From contig CAWEUK010000003.1 of assembly GCA_963812245.1 (NCBI GenBank), positions 310,001 to 374,000 of the forward strand: a stretch of DNA of 64,000 nt. Direction: 5' to 3'. The notes under the pieces were generated by a model that saw only the letters and a program-made list of their open reading frames with translations, did not search any database and was not told the DNA's origin. Both the position numbers and the translations under genes were made by a program. The DNA is from Salsipaludibacter sp963812245. Its GTDB lineage: Bacteria; Actinomycetota; Nitriliruptoria; Nitriliruptorales; Nitriliruptoraceae. The first letter of the stretch is position 1; each line of letters starts with the position of its first letter. Positions 9,222 to 17,871 of this stretch are shown here, piece by piece.

Positions 9222-9249
9222 CGCCCGGACCGATTCGGTCCGGGCGTTT
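9222..9249 (+). terminator. Rho-independent terminator after pnp
   Basis: CGCCCGGACC and GGTCCGGGCG pair perfectly around GATTC, followed by TTTCGTC. It starts 19 bases after the pnp stop. Confidence 0.85.
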
Positions 9250-9312
9250 CGTCATGTCCCGGCCCTCGCCGGGTCACGGTGCTGGAGCAACGGGTGCAGG
9301 GCTGGTGGGGGA

Positions 9313-9318
9313 TAGGTT
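9313..9318 (+). promoter_or_regulatory. Possible -10 element for dapB
   Basis: TAGGTT, 25 bases before the dapB start and downstream of the pnp terminator. It fits the TAGNNT pattern found before other genes here. No -35 box is clear. Confidence 0.35.
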
Positions 9319-9342
9319 TGGGGCAATCGACCAGACGAGGCA

Positions 9343-10125
9343 ATGGTGACCAGCACGGTGGCAGTGATCGGGGCGAACGGGCGCATGGGGGCCGAGGTGT
9401 GCCGGGCGGTGGACGCGGCCGACGACCTGGTCCTGGCGGCGATGGTGGACGGCAACGGTGTGGGCACGCGGCCCACCGGGATCGAGGACGGCCCAGTCGT
9501 GCAGGGTTCGTTCGAGGAGGTGGACTGGGAGGCGGTCGATGTTGCCGTCGAGTTCACGGGTCCGGCCACCGTGCGCGCCAATGTCGAGCAGTTGATCGGT
9601 GCCGGGGTCGACGTCGTCGTGGGTGCCACCGGCATGGACGACGATGACCTCGCCACCCTCTCGGCGGCGGCCGCCCAGGCCGGGCGTCGGGTCTTCGTGG
9701 CGCCCAACTTCGCTATCGGGGCGGTGCTGATGATGCAGTTCGCCGCGGCCGCCGCTCGCCACCTGCCAACCATCGAGGTGATCGAGTTGCACCACGACGG
9801 CAAGGTCGATGCCCCCTCCGGCACGGCCCTGCGCACGGCCGAACTGGTCGCCAACGCTCGTCGTGAGGCCCCGACCGTGGTCGGGGGTGACGAATCGCAT
9901 CCCGGCGCCCGCGGCTTCAGCCACCTGGGGGTGCCGATCCATTCCGTGCGGCTGTCCGGCCTGGTCGCCCACCAGGAGGTCATCGCTGGTGGTGCCGGTG
10001 AGACCCTGACGATCCGACACGACTCCATCGACCGACTGTCGTTCATGCCGGGAGTGTTGCTGGCCATTCGCAACATCGCGTCGCAGACGAGCCCGGTGGT
10101 CGTGGGGCTCGAGCACCTGCTCTAG
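9343..10125 (+). CDS. dapB: 4-hydroxy-tetrahydrodipicolinate reductase
   Basis: A 260-residue NAD(P)H-dependent enzyme of the diaminopimelate/lysine pathway, feeding peptidoglycan and lysine synthesis. The Rossmann motif GANGRMGAEV is near residue 10. VAPNFAIGAVLMMQFA and IELHHDGKVDAPSGTA carry the family signature, with the catalytic histidine pair and lysine; GVPIHSVRLSGLVAHQEV follows in the C-terminal domain. Length is normal (about 245-270). It stands alone between two terminator hairpins. Confidence 0.96.
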   Translation: MVTSTVAVIGANGRMGAEVCRAVDAADDLVLAAMVDGNGVGTRPTGIEDGPVVQGSFEEVDWEAVDVAVEFTGPATVRANVEQLIGAGVDVVVGATGMDDDDLATLSAAAAQAGRRVFVAPNFAIGAVLMMQFAAAAARHLPTIEVIELHHDGKVDAPSGTALRTAELVANARREAPTVVGGDESHPGARGFSHLGVPIHSVRLSGLVAHQEVIAGGAGETLTIRHDSIDRLSFMPGVLLAIRNIASQTSPVVVGLEHLL

Positions 10126-10136
10126 CGCCTCGTCGC

Positions 10137-10164
10137 GCCCGACGCCACCACCTGGCGGTCGGGC
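10137..10164 (+). terminator. Hairpin after dapB
   Basis: GCCCGACGCCA and TGGCGGTCGGGC pair with one bulged G around CCACC, eleven bases after the dapB stop. Confidence 0.6.
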
Positions 10165-10266
10165 CGATGGGCAAGGCCATGCGAGTACCGTGTGGGGTGC
10201 TCCGGCCGAAGGACGGCCCCCACGCGCAGGTGGAGTCCTGCGCACCGTCAAAGGATCGCTTTCACG

Positions 10267-12708
10267 ATGTCCGATTCCCACGCCACGCCAGCATCCCCAC
10301 AGCCCGACCAGTCGAGTCCCGCTCCGGCCGCACCGTCGACCCCGACACAGGCCGACGTCACCGCGACGCCTGAGCCGGCCCCGTCGTCTGACCCGGCCCC
10401 GTCGCCCGAGCCGGCCCCGTCGCCCGAGCCGGCCCCGACGCCCGAGCCGGCCCCGACGCCCGAACCCGAGCCGGCGCCCGAACCCGAACCGGAACCCGAA
10501 CCCGAACCGGAGGACCGGTACTCGCTGGCACTTCGGCGGTTCTCGGGTGACCCCCGCATGGCGCGCCAGGTGTGGGACTCGATGGCTGAGCGCGGGGTCG
10601 AACGTCGCCCCCTGCACCACCGGCGCTATCTCGACGCCCTGTTGGCCGCCAACGACGTCGACGCGGCCGCCGAACTCCTCGACACCATGAGCGCAGCCGG
10701 CATCACCACCGACGCAGGGACCACGTGGCGGCTGGCCTTGGCCCGTGCCCGTGCAGGCGTGCCGGGCGCGTCGGATCTCCTCGACGAACTCGCCCGTACG
10801 ACGCCACCCCCCGACGCCGTGCTGCCGAAGCTGTTCGGCATCCAGGTGCGCGCCGGCCGGCTCGGGCCTGCCAAGTCGACGATGCGTCGCATGAGCACGG
10901 CGGGAGTCGCCGCCGGCAACGACGACTACCGGCCGATGTTGGTCGACATCCTCGATCGCAATGCCATCAAGGACGCCGAGGCGCTCGTCGAGCACCTGCT
11001 TGCAGTGGGCGCGCCACCATCGACGGGGACGTCGACCCGGCTGGTCGAGATGATGGCGCAGTCCGGCCACGCCGATCGTGCCGAGCAGTTGATCGCCACC
11101 TTCGAGGCGGCCGGTCTGGACGTGTCCTCCCAGGCCCGGGCCAGCCTGGTGGACGCCTACGCCAAGGCCAACGACCTCAAGGCAACACGCCGTGCCATCG
11201 ACGCGCTCGTCGCGTCGGGAGGCGAGGCAACCAGTCACCATCGCAACCTCGTGCTCTCGGCCGTTGCCGGCAACGGTGACCTCGAGGGCGCCTGGCGCGA
11301 GGCGCTGGCCATCACCGAGACGGGCATCCCGTCGGGTGAGAACCTCGACCGGATGATGGAGTTGGCGCTCAAGCGCAAGGACATGGCCCTGTCGGTCTCG
11401 GCGTGGGACTGGATGATCATGCTTGGCGTGCCACCCTCGCCCGCCCGCGCGGCGGAACTGGTGGGCCTGGCGCTGCGCCAGGGTGATCTCGACCTGGCCA
11501 AGTCGCTGTATCGCGAGGTGATCCGGCTGGAGGTCACGCCGGATCGTCGCCGCGGTGAGGAACTGGTCGAGGCACTCGTGAAGGCCGACCGGGTCGAGGA
11601 GGCCCAGGTCCTGCTCAACGAGTTGCGTGTTCGTCGCGTCCTGACCAAGGGACAGGCATGGGGCCCGCTGCTGGCCGCCCTGGCACGTCGCAAGCGCATC
11701 GACGAGGTCGTCGCGCTGCTCACCGACATGGTCGCCAACAAGGTCGTGCCGACGGTCTCGGACGCCTCTCGGACGGTCGCGACCCTGACCAAGTCCAGCG
11801 CCCTGGACAAGGCGCAGCAGTTGTTGGCGACGCTGTCGGAGGTGAAGGTCACCGTCGACGAGCCGACCTACCGCGAGCTCATGTGGGCGTTTGCCCGCAA
11901 GGGGCGTGCGGATGCCACCAAGGCCGTGCTGGACATGATGACGGCGGCAGGCATCACCGCCGATGACCGGCACGAGAAGGCGCTCGCCTGGGCCTCGGGT
12001 GAGACCCAGCGCAGGCTGCCGGACACCCCTGGTGAAGCCGACGTGCTGGATCCCGCCGAAGGCGCTGCCGAAGCGTCGGGCTCCGAGCCTGAAGCAGCCG
12101 AGACTGGCGACACGGCGGCCTCGGCGGTCGACACTGCGCCCGCCGCCGCAAACACGGCAGCCGCTTCCACTGCCGCCGACACTGCCGCGTCCGCGGCCGA
12201 CACGGCCGCCCCCACCGACGTGTCGACTGAGCCCAGCGGGCTGGAACCGGGGGCGACCGAGGTCATCGAGTCCGATCCGACTGGCCCCGGCACAGCCGCC
12301 CCGGGCACGTCGGAGCCAATTGCACCGGCGGTGACGCCGCCCGGTGTCGCCGCAGCGACCCCCGTGGGCGAAGACGCGGCAGGCAGCATTGCCGACGACG
12401 CGGCAGCGAACGCGGGAGACGACGCAGCAGTCAACGCGGGCGACGACGCGGCAGCCAACGCGGGCGACGACGCAGCAGCCAGCGCGGGCGACGACGCAGC
12501 AGCCAGCGTGGCGGCCGCCCAGCCAGACCCGGAGGCGGACTCGGTGGCAGACACCGGCGCCGATGGTGACTCGACCGCCGACGGCCCGCAGGGCGCACCG
12601 GAAACGCCGGAGCCGCTCAGTGCGGAACCCGGCCAGGATGCTCCGGTCCAGCCCGACCTCGATGACGGGTCGGCGACCCCCGACCCGGACAAGTCGCCAC
12701 CAGCCTGA
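10267..12708 (+). CDS. Large PPR/TPR-like helical-repeat protein with low-complexity ends
   Basis: An 813-residue protein with no signal peptide or membrane segment. Residues 1-80 are disordered and rich in Pro-Glu-Pro-Ala repeats. From about residue 82 to 575 there are roughly 14 consecutive units of 34-37 residues, each a helix pair ending in patterns such as AELLDTMSAAGITTD, AEQLIATFEAAGLDVS or KAVLDMMTAAGITADD. Length, the A/G-rich first helix and the G-[IV]-x-x-[DS] end match pentatricopeptide repeats more closely than 34-residue TPRs. Residues 590-813 are Ala/Asp-rich and include an eight-residue repeat. PPR proteins bind single-stranded RNA in organelles and are rare in bacteria; a role here is unknown. 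ATG 10267 is the first start before the Pro-rich region. It is a single-gene unit. Confidence 0.7.
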   Translation: MSDSHATPASPQPDQSSPAPAAPSTPTQADVTATPEPAPSSDPAPSPEPAPSPEPAPTPEPAPTPEPEPAPEPEPEPEPEPEDRYSLALRRFSGDPRMARQVWDSMAERGVERRPLHHRRYLDALLAANDVDAAAELLDTMSAAGITTDAGTTWRLALARARAGVPGASDLLDELARTTPPPDAVLPKLFGIQVRAGRLGPAKSTMRRMSTAGVAAGNDDYRPMLVDILDRNAIKDAEALVEHLLAVGAPPSTGTSTRLVEMMAQSGHADRAEQLIATFEAAGLDVSSQARASLVDAYAKANDLKATRRAIDALVASGGEATSHHRNLVLSAVAGNGDLEGAWREALAITETGIPSGENLDRMMELALKRKDMALSVSAWDWMIMLGVPPSPARAAELVGLALRQGDLDLAKSLYREVIRLEVTPDRRRGEELVEALVKADRVEEAQVLLNELRVRRVLTKGQAWGPLLAALARRKRIDEVVALLTDMVANKVVPTVSDASRTVATLTKSSALDKAQQLLATLSEVKVTVDEPTYRELMWAFARKGRADATKAVLDMMTAAGITADDRHEKALAWASGETQRRLPDTPGEADVLDPAEGAAEASGSEPEAAETGDTAASAVDTAPAAANTAAASTAADTAASAADTAAPTDVSTEPSGLEPGATEVIESDPTGPGTAAPGTSEPIAPAVTPPGVAAATPVGEDAAGSIADDAAANAGDDAAVNAGDDAAANAGDDAAASAGDDAAASVAAAQPDPEADSVADTGADGDSTADGPQGAPETPEPLSAEPGQDAPVQPDLDDGSATPDPDKSPPA
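10373..10509 (+). repeat. Tandem repeat encoding Pro-Glu-Pro-Ala segment
   Basis: Several 18-base units related to GCCGGCCCCGTCGCCCGA lie in the N-terminal part of the PPR-like gene. They degrade into shorter CCCGAA repeats at the 3' side. They keep the frame and encode the P-E-P-A/P-E-P-E linker. Confidence 0.75.
12391..12510 (+). repeat. 24-base tandem repeat in the C-terminal part of the PPR-like gene
   Basis: About five units of 24 bases (core GCAGCCAACGCGGGCGACGA) encode repeats of the type AANAGDDA. Units differ by only one to three bases, so the expansion looks recent. Confidence 0.8.
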
Positions 12709-12733
12709 CCGCGGTGCGCAATCCCGCCCACAC

Positions 12734-12776
12734 GACGAATCCGGCCCGCCACGTGAAGTGGTGGGCCGGATTCGTC
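12734..12776. terminator. Bidirectional terminator between PPR-like gene and osmoprotectant operon
   Basis: A 19-base arm (GACGAATCCGGCCCGCCAC) pairs with GTGGTGGGCCGGATTCGTC (one wobble) around GTGAA. It sits between convergent genes. Confidence 0.8.
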
Positions 12777-12796
12777 AGGCGGGCGGAAAGCCGGAC

Positions 12797-13675
12797 TCAG
12801 CCGGCCAGGTCGTTGTCGGCCAGCCATTCCGCGGCGATGTCCGCCGGCTGCTGGCCCTCTGCGGCCGCGGCGTTCATGGCGGTCAATTCCTCGGTGGTCA
12901 TTGCGGCAGAGATGGCGTTGAGGGTCTCGGCGATCTCACGGTTGCCGTCGACGACGTCGAAGTTCACGACGGGGATCACGTTCTGTGGCGGGGTGAACTC
13001 CTCGGGGTCCTCCAACGCGACCAGGGTGCCGTCGGTGAAGACGGGGTCAGTGGAGAACAGCGTGATCACCTGGACATCGCCGTTCTCGAGTGCTGCCAGT
13101 CGCGGCGACTTCTCGGCGATGCTGGTGAAGGTGATGTTGTCGAGGCCGTAGGCCGACTGCAGACCCGCGAAGCAGGTGTCGCGCTCCTCACATTCGGGTG
13201 GGCCCGCGACGACCACCTCACCGGCACCTGCCAGGTCTGCCAGGCTCGTCCCGTTCGCCTCGGCGAAGTCCGAGCTGACGACGAAGACATCGGCATCCTC
13301 GGCGGCTGAGGCGTTCAGGACCGCGACGTTCACGTCCTCGAACAGCGTGGACAACTGGGACACGGCCTCTTCGAGGTTGGTCGCAGGCGTCTCACCAAAT
13401 CCTGACTCGATGGCCCCGCCCACGTACTCGGGCATGATGTCGATGTTGCCCTCGGTCAGTTCCGGGAAGATGATCTCGCGCGATCCCAGGTCGGGCTCCC
13501 GCTCGATCGTGTGGCCGTTTGCCTCCAATGCCTGGGCGTAGACCTCGAGCAGGATCGAGGATTCGGGGAAGTTGAAGCCACCGATGGTGATTGCCTCCTC
13601 GTCGGAGGACGAACAGGCGGACAGCGTGAGCGCCAGGGCGGCGCCAACGGCGAGCGAGCGGGTCAACAAGCGCAT
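12797..13675 (-). CDS. Osmoprotectant/quaternary amine ABC transporter substrate-binding lipoprotein
   Basis: A 292-residue lipoprotein. The N-terminus has a signal peptide ending in the lipobox LTLSAC (cysteine near residue 21). The mature part begins ITIGGFNFPESSILLEVYAQ, the typical start of OpuBC/ProX-type binding proteins for glycine betaine, choline or carnitine. Conserved blocks IDIMPEYVGG and VQVITLFSTDPVFTDG follow. It would capture the ligand outside the membrane and deliver it to the two permeases. It is the last gene of a four-gene minus-strand operon, 157 bases after the permease gene. The exact ligand is not readable. Confidence 0.9.
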   Translation of the reverse strand: MRLLTRSLAVGAALALTLSACSSSDEEAITIGGFNFPESSILLEVYAQALEANGHTIEREPDLGSREIIFPELTEGNIDIMPEYVGGAIESGFGETPATNLEEAVSQLSTLFEDVNVAVLNASAAEDADVFVVSSDFAEANGTSLADLAGAGEVVVAGPPECEERDTCFAGLQSAYGLDNITFTSIAEKSPRLAALENGDVQVITLFSTDPVFTDGTLVALEDPEEFTPPQNVIPVVNFDVVDGNREIAETLNAISAAMTTEELTAMNAAAAEGQQPADIAAEWLADNDLAG

Positions 13676-13832
13676 GATGGTCCTGTGTGGTGGTCGATGG
13701 AGGTCGGATGCTCAGTCGAGGAACCGGCGTGGATGGTCCAGTTGTTCCGTTCAGGCCACAGCATTGCGCGCGTTGCCGGCTGCAGGTGCAGTACGCGCGC
13801 CCAACGCACGCAATGATGCCGCCACGCAGGCG

Positions 13833-14561
13833 TCAGGCGACGGCCGCGTCGATCTCGTCGGGGACTCGACGGTCCTGCAGCCCGCGCGGGACGAATCGTC
13901 GCATGGCGGCGCTGAACAGGCCTTCGGCCACCAGCACGAGTGCCGCCAGCAGCACCGCGCCGACCACCACCTCGCCGTAGCCATTGGGGCCCTTGGCGAA
14001 CCCGTCGATGATGAAGCGTCCAAGTCCGCCACCGTTGAAGACGATGGCGCCGATGCCCACCGTTGCGATGACCTGCACCATCGCGACGCGGACCCCCGTC
14101 AGGATCACCTCGGTTGCCAGTGGCAGTTCGACATCGAAGAGCAGTTGACGGTCGGTCAGTCCCTGGCCGCGGGCAGACTCGACCAGGGACGCATCCACCT
14201 CGGCAACGCCGGTGTAGGCATTGGTGAACAGCGGTGGGATGGCCAGGGCCACCAGGGCGGCGATCAGTGCCCAGTTGCTCGAGATGCCGTTGCGGCTGGC
14301 GATGAGCCAGAACAGGATGATCAACCCGAACGACGGGATCGCGCGCCCGATGTTGACGATGGAACTCGCGAGGGCCTCGGCGCGGTGGTGGTGGGCCAGC
14401 CAGACGGCCGGGGGCAGCGTCACGATCATCGCCACCAGCATGGCCGCAAGCGTGAGCCACAGGTGTTCGACGATCCGGAATGGAATGCCGCCCGACTCGG
14501 TGAAGCTCCAGCGGCCGGGCTGGCTCATGAACTCGATGGCCTGTTGCAGCACGTCGCCCAT
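13833..14561 (-). CDS. Osmoprotectant ABC transporter permease (second)
   Basis: A 242-residue membrane protein with about five or six membrane segments. The inner-membrane coupling loop VESARGQGLTDRQLLFDVEL contains the EAA-type motif through which permeases contact the ATPase. It is paralogous to the upstream permease. ATG 14561 shares one base with the stop of that gene, so translation is probably coupled. The two permeases form the channel of an Opu-type importer. Confidence 0.9.
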   Translation of the reverse strand: MGDVLQQAIEFMSQPGRWSFTESGGIPFRIVEHLWLTLAAMLVAMIVTLPPAVWLAHHHRAEALASSIVNIGRAIPSFGLIILFWLIASRNGISSNWALIAALVALAIPPLFTNAYTGVAEVDASLVESARGQGLTDRQLLFDVELPLATEVILTGVRVAMVQVIATVGIGAIVFNGGGLGRFIIDGFAKGPNGYGEVVVGAVLLAALVLVAEGLFSAAMRRFVPRGLQDRRVPDEIDAAVA

Positions 14562-15247
14562 CAGGCACTCCTCCGACGACGCGTCCACGGGGTCAGCACA
14601 CGGGTCAGGCCCAACAGCGCCAGGTCGAACAGGATGGCAAGCACCACCGACAGGACGGTCCCGACCACGATCATCACCGGCAGGGGCGGCAACAGTCGGA
14701 CACCTGTGAGGATGAGCTGACCCAGTCCCCCCTGTCCGATGAGGGCAGTGACCGTGACCAACCCGATCACGGTGACGGTCGCCACGCGCAGGCCGGCCAT
14801 CATGACCGGCAGCGCCAGGGGAAGCTGGACGCCAAGCACCACCTGACGTTCGGTGTATCCCTGGCCGCGGGCGGCCTCGATGGTGTCAGCGGACACGCCG
14901 TCCAGGCCGGTCATGATGTTGCGCACCAGGATCAGCACCGTGTAGGTGGCCAGGGTGATGACCGATGCGGTGGCCCCGATGCCGAAGATCGGGACCAGGA
15001 GGGCGAGCGCTGCCAGCGACGGGATCGAGTAGAGGATGCCCCCCACGGCCAGGATGCCGCCGTACATCCAACGCCAGCGCAGCGCGGCCAGCGTCAGCAG
15101 CAACGACACTGCCATGCCCAGGGCGACCGACACCACTGTCAGCATCACGTGCTCGACCGTCGCATCCCAGATCAGCGGGATGTTGTCGGCGATCCAGGTC
15201 CAGTCGACCAGCGGTTGGTCCTGGCCAAGCACGACGCCGGCATTCAT
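14561..15247 (-). CDS. Osmoprotectant ABC transporter permease (first)
   Basis: A 228-residue membrane protein of the OpuBB/OpuBD class with five or six hydrophobic segments. It has the motifs YSIPSLAALALLVPIFGIGA and IEAARGQGYTERQVVLGVQL; the latter is the EAA loop that docks on the ATPase. It begins 67 bases after the ATPase gene and overlaps the next permease by one base. The tail WTRRRRSA is basic, as expected for a cytoplasmic end. Confidence 0.9.
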   Translation of the reverse strand: MNAGVVLGQDQPLVDWTWIADNIPLIWDATVEHVMLTVVSVALGMAVSLLLTLAALRWRWMYGGILAVGGILYSIPSLAALALLVPIFGIGATASVITLATYTVLILVRNIMTGLDGVSADTIEAARGQGYTERQVVLGVQLPLALPVMMAGLRVATVTVIGLVTVTALIGQGGLGQLILTGVRLLPPLPVMIVVGTVLSVVLAILFDLALLGLTRVLTPWTRRRRSA

Positions 15248-15314
15248 GGCCGCACCGCCACGCGGGGACGATGACGGATCGACGAGGGACGGGTGGGATC
15301 GTCGGCTGGGCGCC

Positions 15315-16406
15315 TCATGCCATCAACTCGGCGGTCAGTTGGTCGGTGAAGACCATGCCTCGATAGCCCGACTCGTCCTCGACGACGGCCACGTTGTTGT
15401 GCGAGGACACGATGGCGTCGAGCGCCGTGCGCAGGGAGTCGGTGGGTCGAGTCCGGACACGGAAGTCGGTGGTGGCGTGGTCGCCCACCCTGCGTCCATC
15501 CTTGAGTTGCGACGTCCACAACCAGCCCTGCAGGTGGCCTCCGTCGGTGACCCCGATCCAGTTGGCGTCGTAGTCGTCGGCGGCCGACCGGGCGGTGGCG
15601 ATGTCCGCATCGGCGTCGACGACTGGTCCGGACTGCAGGTCGAGGTCGCCGATCGTGACCAGCGACAGGCGCCGCAGCATGCGCTCGTCACCCAGGAAGT
15701 CGGTGACGAAGTCGTTGGCAGGTTCGCGCAACAGGTCCTTGGGGGTGGCGTACTGGGCCAGGGTCCCGCCAACGCGCAGGATGGCGACGCGATCGCCCAA
15801 CAGGGTCGCCTCGTCGATGTCGTGGGTCACGAAGACGATGGTCTTGCCAAGATCACCCTGCAGGTCGAGCAGTTGTTGCTGCAGGCGTCGTCGAACGATC
15901 GGATCGACGGCGCCGAAGGGCTCGTCCATGAGCAGCACGGGCGGATCGGCGGCCAGCGCCCGGGCCACCCCGACGCGTTGGCGTTGGCCGCCCGACAACT
16001 CCGAGGGCCACCGCGACAGCAGGTGGGCATCCAGGTCCATCATGTCCATCAGTTCGCGCGCTCGCGCGGCCATCCGGTCGGATTCCCATCCCAGCAGCCG
16101 CGGGACGGTCACCAGGTTCTGTTCGATCGTCTTGTGGGGCAGCAGGCCGATCTGCTGGATCACGTACCCGATGCCACGGCGCAACTCGTGCGCCGGGCGC
16201 GAGGTCACCTCCACGCCATCGACGGTGATCGTCCCTGATGTCGGCTCGATGATGCGGTTGATCATCTTGAGCGTCGTGGTCTTGCCGCAGCCCGATGGCC
16301 CGACGAGCGTGACGATCTCGCCTTCGTTGATCTCGAGGTCAAGGCCGTCGACTGCCGGCGCAGCAGTGCCCGCGTATCGCTTGGTGACGTCGCGCAGCGT
16401 GATCAT
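15315..16406 (-). CDS. Osmoprotectant ABC transporter ATP-binding protein (OpuCA/ProV-like, with CBS domains)
   Basis: A 363-residue ATPase. Walker A GPSGCGKTT (about residues 38-46), the Q-loop region IGYVIQQIGLLPHKT, signature LSGGQRQRV and Walker B LLMDEPFGAVD are all intact. The last 110 residues form a CBS-pair region (GDLDLQSGPVVDADA, SHNNVAVVEDESGYRGMVF); in OpuA, CBS domains sense ionic strength. ATG 16406 gives the standard N-terminus MITLRDVTKRYAG. It is the first gene of the operon and is divergent from the phospholipase gene. Confidence 0.92.
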   Translation of the reverse strand: MITLRDVTKRYAGTAAPAVDGLDLEINEGEIVTLVGPSGCGKTTTLKMINRIIEPTSGTITVDGVEVTSRPAHELRRGIGYVIQQIGLLPHKTIEQNLVTVPRLLGWESDRMAARARELMDMMDLDAHLLSRWPSELSGGQRQRVGVARALAADPPVLLMDEPFGAVDPIVRRRLQQQLLDLQGDLGKTIVFVTHDIDEATLLGDRVAILRVGGTLAQYATPKDLLREPANDFVTDFLGDERMLRRLSLVTIGDLDLQSGPVVDADADIATARSAADDYDANWIGVTDGGHLQGWLWTSQLKDGRRVGDHATTDFRVRTRPTDSLRTALDAIVSSHNNVAVVEDESGYRGMVFTDQLTAELMA

Positions 16407-16595
16407 GGCGTCGGGCACGTGCCGGGCCTTTGCAGGGGGAGGGTGCAGGATAACGAGCCGTGAGCGCCGCCCCGGGATCCGGCCACCACCGCCGCACGGG
16501 CTACCGTCGACCCGGCAGTACCGACCGTCCGTGAGGCCCATCCATGACCACGTCCACTTCGCATGCCGACAGCAGCGCGCCGCAGGAGGCGCTGG

Positions 16596-17756
16596 ATGCC
16601 CGAAGACGCTGCCCGGATCCGCCGTCTCGAGGGCCTGCTGGGGCGCCCGATGCAGCCCGGCAACACCGTCACCCGGCTGCGCAACGGCGACCAGATCTTT
16701 CCTGCCATGGTCCGGGCCATGCAGGCAGCCGAGCGGTCCATCGACCTGCTCACCTTCGTCTACTGGACCGGACAGCCGGCGCAGGTGATCGGCCAGACCC
16801 TGCAGGACAAGGCGCGGGCGGGCGTGCGCGTCAGGGTCGTCCTCGACTACTTCGGCGCGCGTGACATCGACCGGGACCTGGTCGCCGGACTCGAGGATGC
16901 GGGTGCCCAGGTGTTGTGGTTCCGGCCGCTGTCGGAGGTCCCGACCAACGGGCTCGACATCGGCAAGCGCACGCATCGAAAGATCTGCCTGGTGGACGAG
17001 GAGGTTGCCTTCGTCGGAGGCGTGGGCATCGCTGCCGAGTGGGACGGCAACGCCAGTGGTCCGGGGGAGTGGCGCGATTCCCACTTCCGCATCACCGGTC
17101 CGTGCGTGGACGGCATTCGCGCGGGCTTCTTCGACGACTGGTCCACCAGCGACTTCGAACTGTGCACGTCGGCCGACGAGTTCCCGGCGCATGACCGGTC
17201 AGGTCCGGTCCGCGCGATGACCATCCTGGGCGAGTCGGAGGTCGGTCCCTCGGCAGTGAAACTGCTCAAGCGCGTCCTCATCGAGGGTGCGACCGAGCAG
17301 ATCCGGATGACCACGGCGTACTTCTCGCCCAACGCGGAAATGACCGGGTGGCTCGCGGTCGCCGCCGAACGGGGTGTGGACGTGCAGGTGATGTTCCCGG
17401 GTGCCGAGATCGACAAGCGCATGCCCCAGGCCAACGGCGAGTTCGCCTATCCCGAACTGCTCGAGGCCGGCGTGCGCCTGTGGTCCTACGAGCCCACGAT
17501 GCTGCACGCCAAGATCCTGACGATCGATGGTTGCATCGCCGACATCGGGTCGTCCAACTACAACGATCGATCCATCGCCCACGACGAGGAGATCGACGTC
17601 GTGGCATTCGACCGGGAGTTGACCGGGATCCTGGACCAGGACTTCGAGGCCGACCTGCTGCACTGCGTGGAGGTGGACGAGGAGTGGTGGGACGAGCGGG
17701 GGATCGTCGAGCGAATCCAGACCGCTGCCACCAAGCTCATCGACGGGTTCATCTGA
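16596..17756 (+). CDS. Phospholipase D family protein, cardiolipin synthase-like
   Basis: A 386-residue protein with two complete HxKxxxxD motifs: THRKICLVDEEVAFVGG (about residue 130) and LHAKILTIDGCIADIGSSN (about residue 310). Two HKD motifs form one active site that joins phosphatidyl groups to make cardiolipin, or cleaves phosphodiesters. No N-terminal membrane segments are seen, as in ClsB-like forms. ATG 16596 follows an AGGAGG site. However, an ATG at 16544 opens a natural-looking N-terminus (MTTSTSHADSSAPQEALDA) one frame away, and removing one C near 16599 would join it. The real start may be 16544. Confidence 0.88.
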   Translation: MPEDAARIRRLEGLLGRPMQPGNTVTRLRNGDQIFPAMVRAMQAAERSIDLLTFVYWTGQPAQVIGQTLQDKARAGVRVRVVLDYFGARDIDRDLVAGLEDAGAQVLWFRPLSEVPTNGLDIGKRTHRKICLVDEEVAFVGGVGIAAEWDGNASGPGEWRDSHFRITGPCVDGIRAGFFDDWSTSDFELCTSADEFPAHDRSGPVRAMTILGESEVGPSAVKLLKRVLIEGATEQIRMTTAYFSPNAEMTGWLAVAAERGVDVQVMFPGAEIDKRMPQANGEFAYPELLEAGVRLWSYEPTMLHAKILTIDGCIADIGSSNYNDRSIAHDEEIDVVAFDRELTGILDQDFEADLLHCVEVDEEWWDERGIVERIQTAATKLIDGFI

Positions 17757-17802
17757 CTCGGCCGTCGGTCAACAGTTGCTCGGCCGCTTGTGCCGTCGAT
17801 CA

Positions 17803-17871
17803 GAGGTCGCGGGCGCCCGGCAGTGTCGTCGGTCAGGCGGGCCGTCGGTCAGGAGGTCGCGGGCGCCCGGC
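17803..17871. repeat. Direct repeat downstream of the phospholipase gene
   Basis: GAGGTCGCGGGCGCCCGGC occurs at 17803 and again at 17853, 50 bases apart, with copies of GTCGGTCAGG between them. The second copy runs into the 3' end of the next minus-strand gene. Confidence 0.7.

Noticed and set aside
9274..11973. A minus-strand open frame of about 900 codons opposite dapB and the PPR-like gene
   Set aside because: Antisense to dapB, whose motifs are certain, and low in sequence complexity.
12797..16406. The osmoprotectant transporter as a laterally acquired island
   Set aside because: Composition and start-codon style match the neighbours and no mobile elements flank it; such operons are common in actinobacteria.
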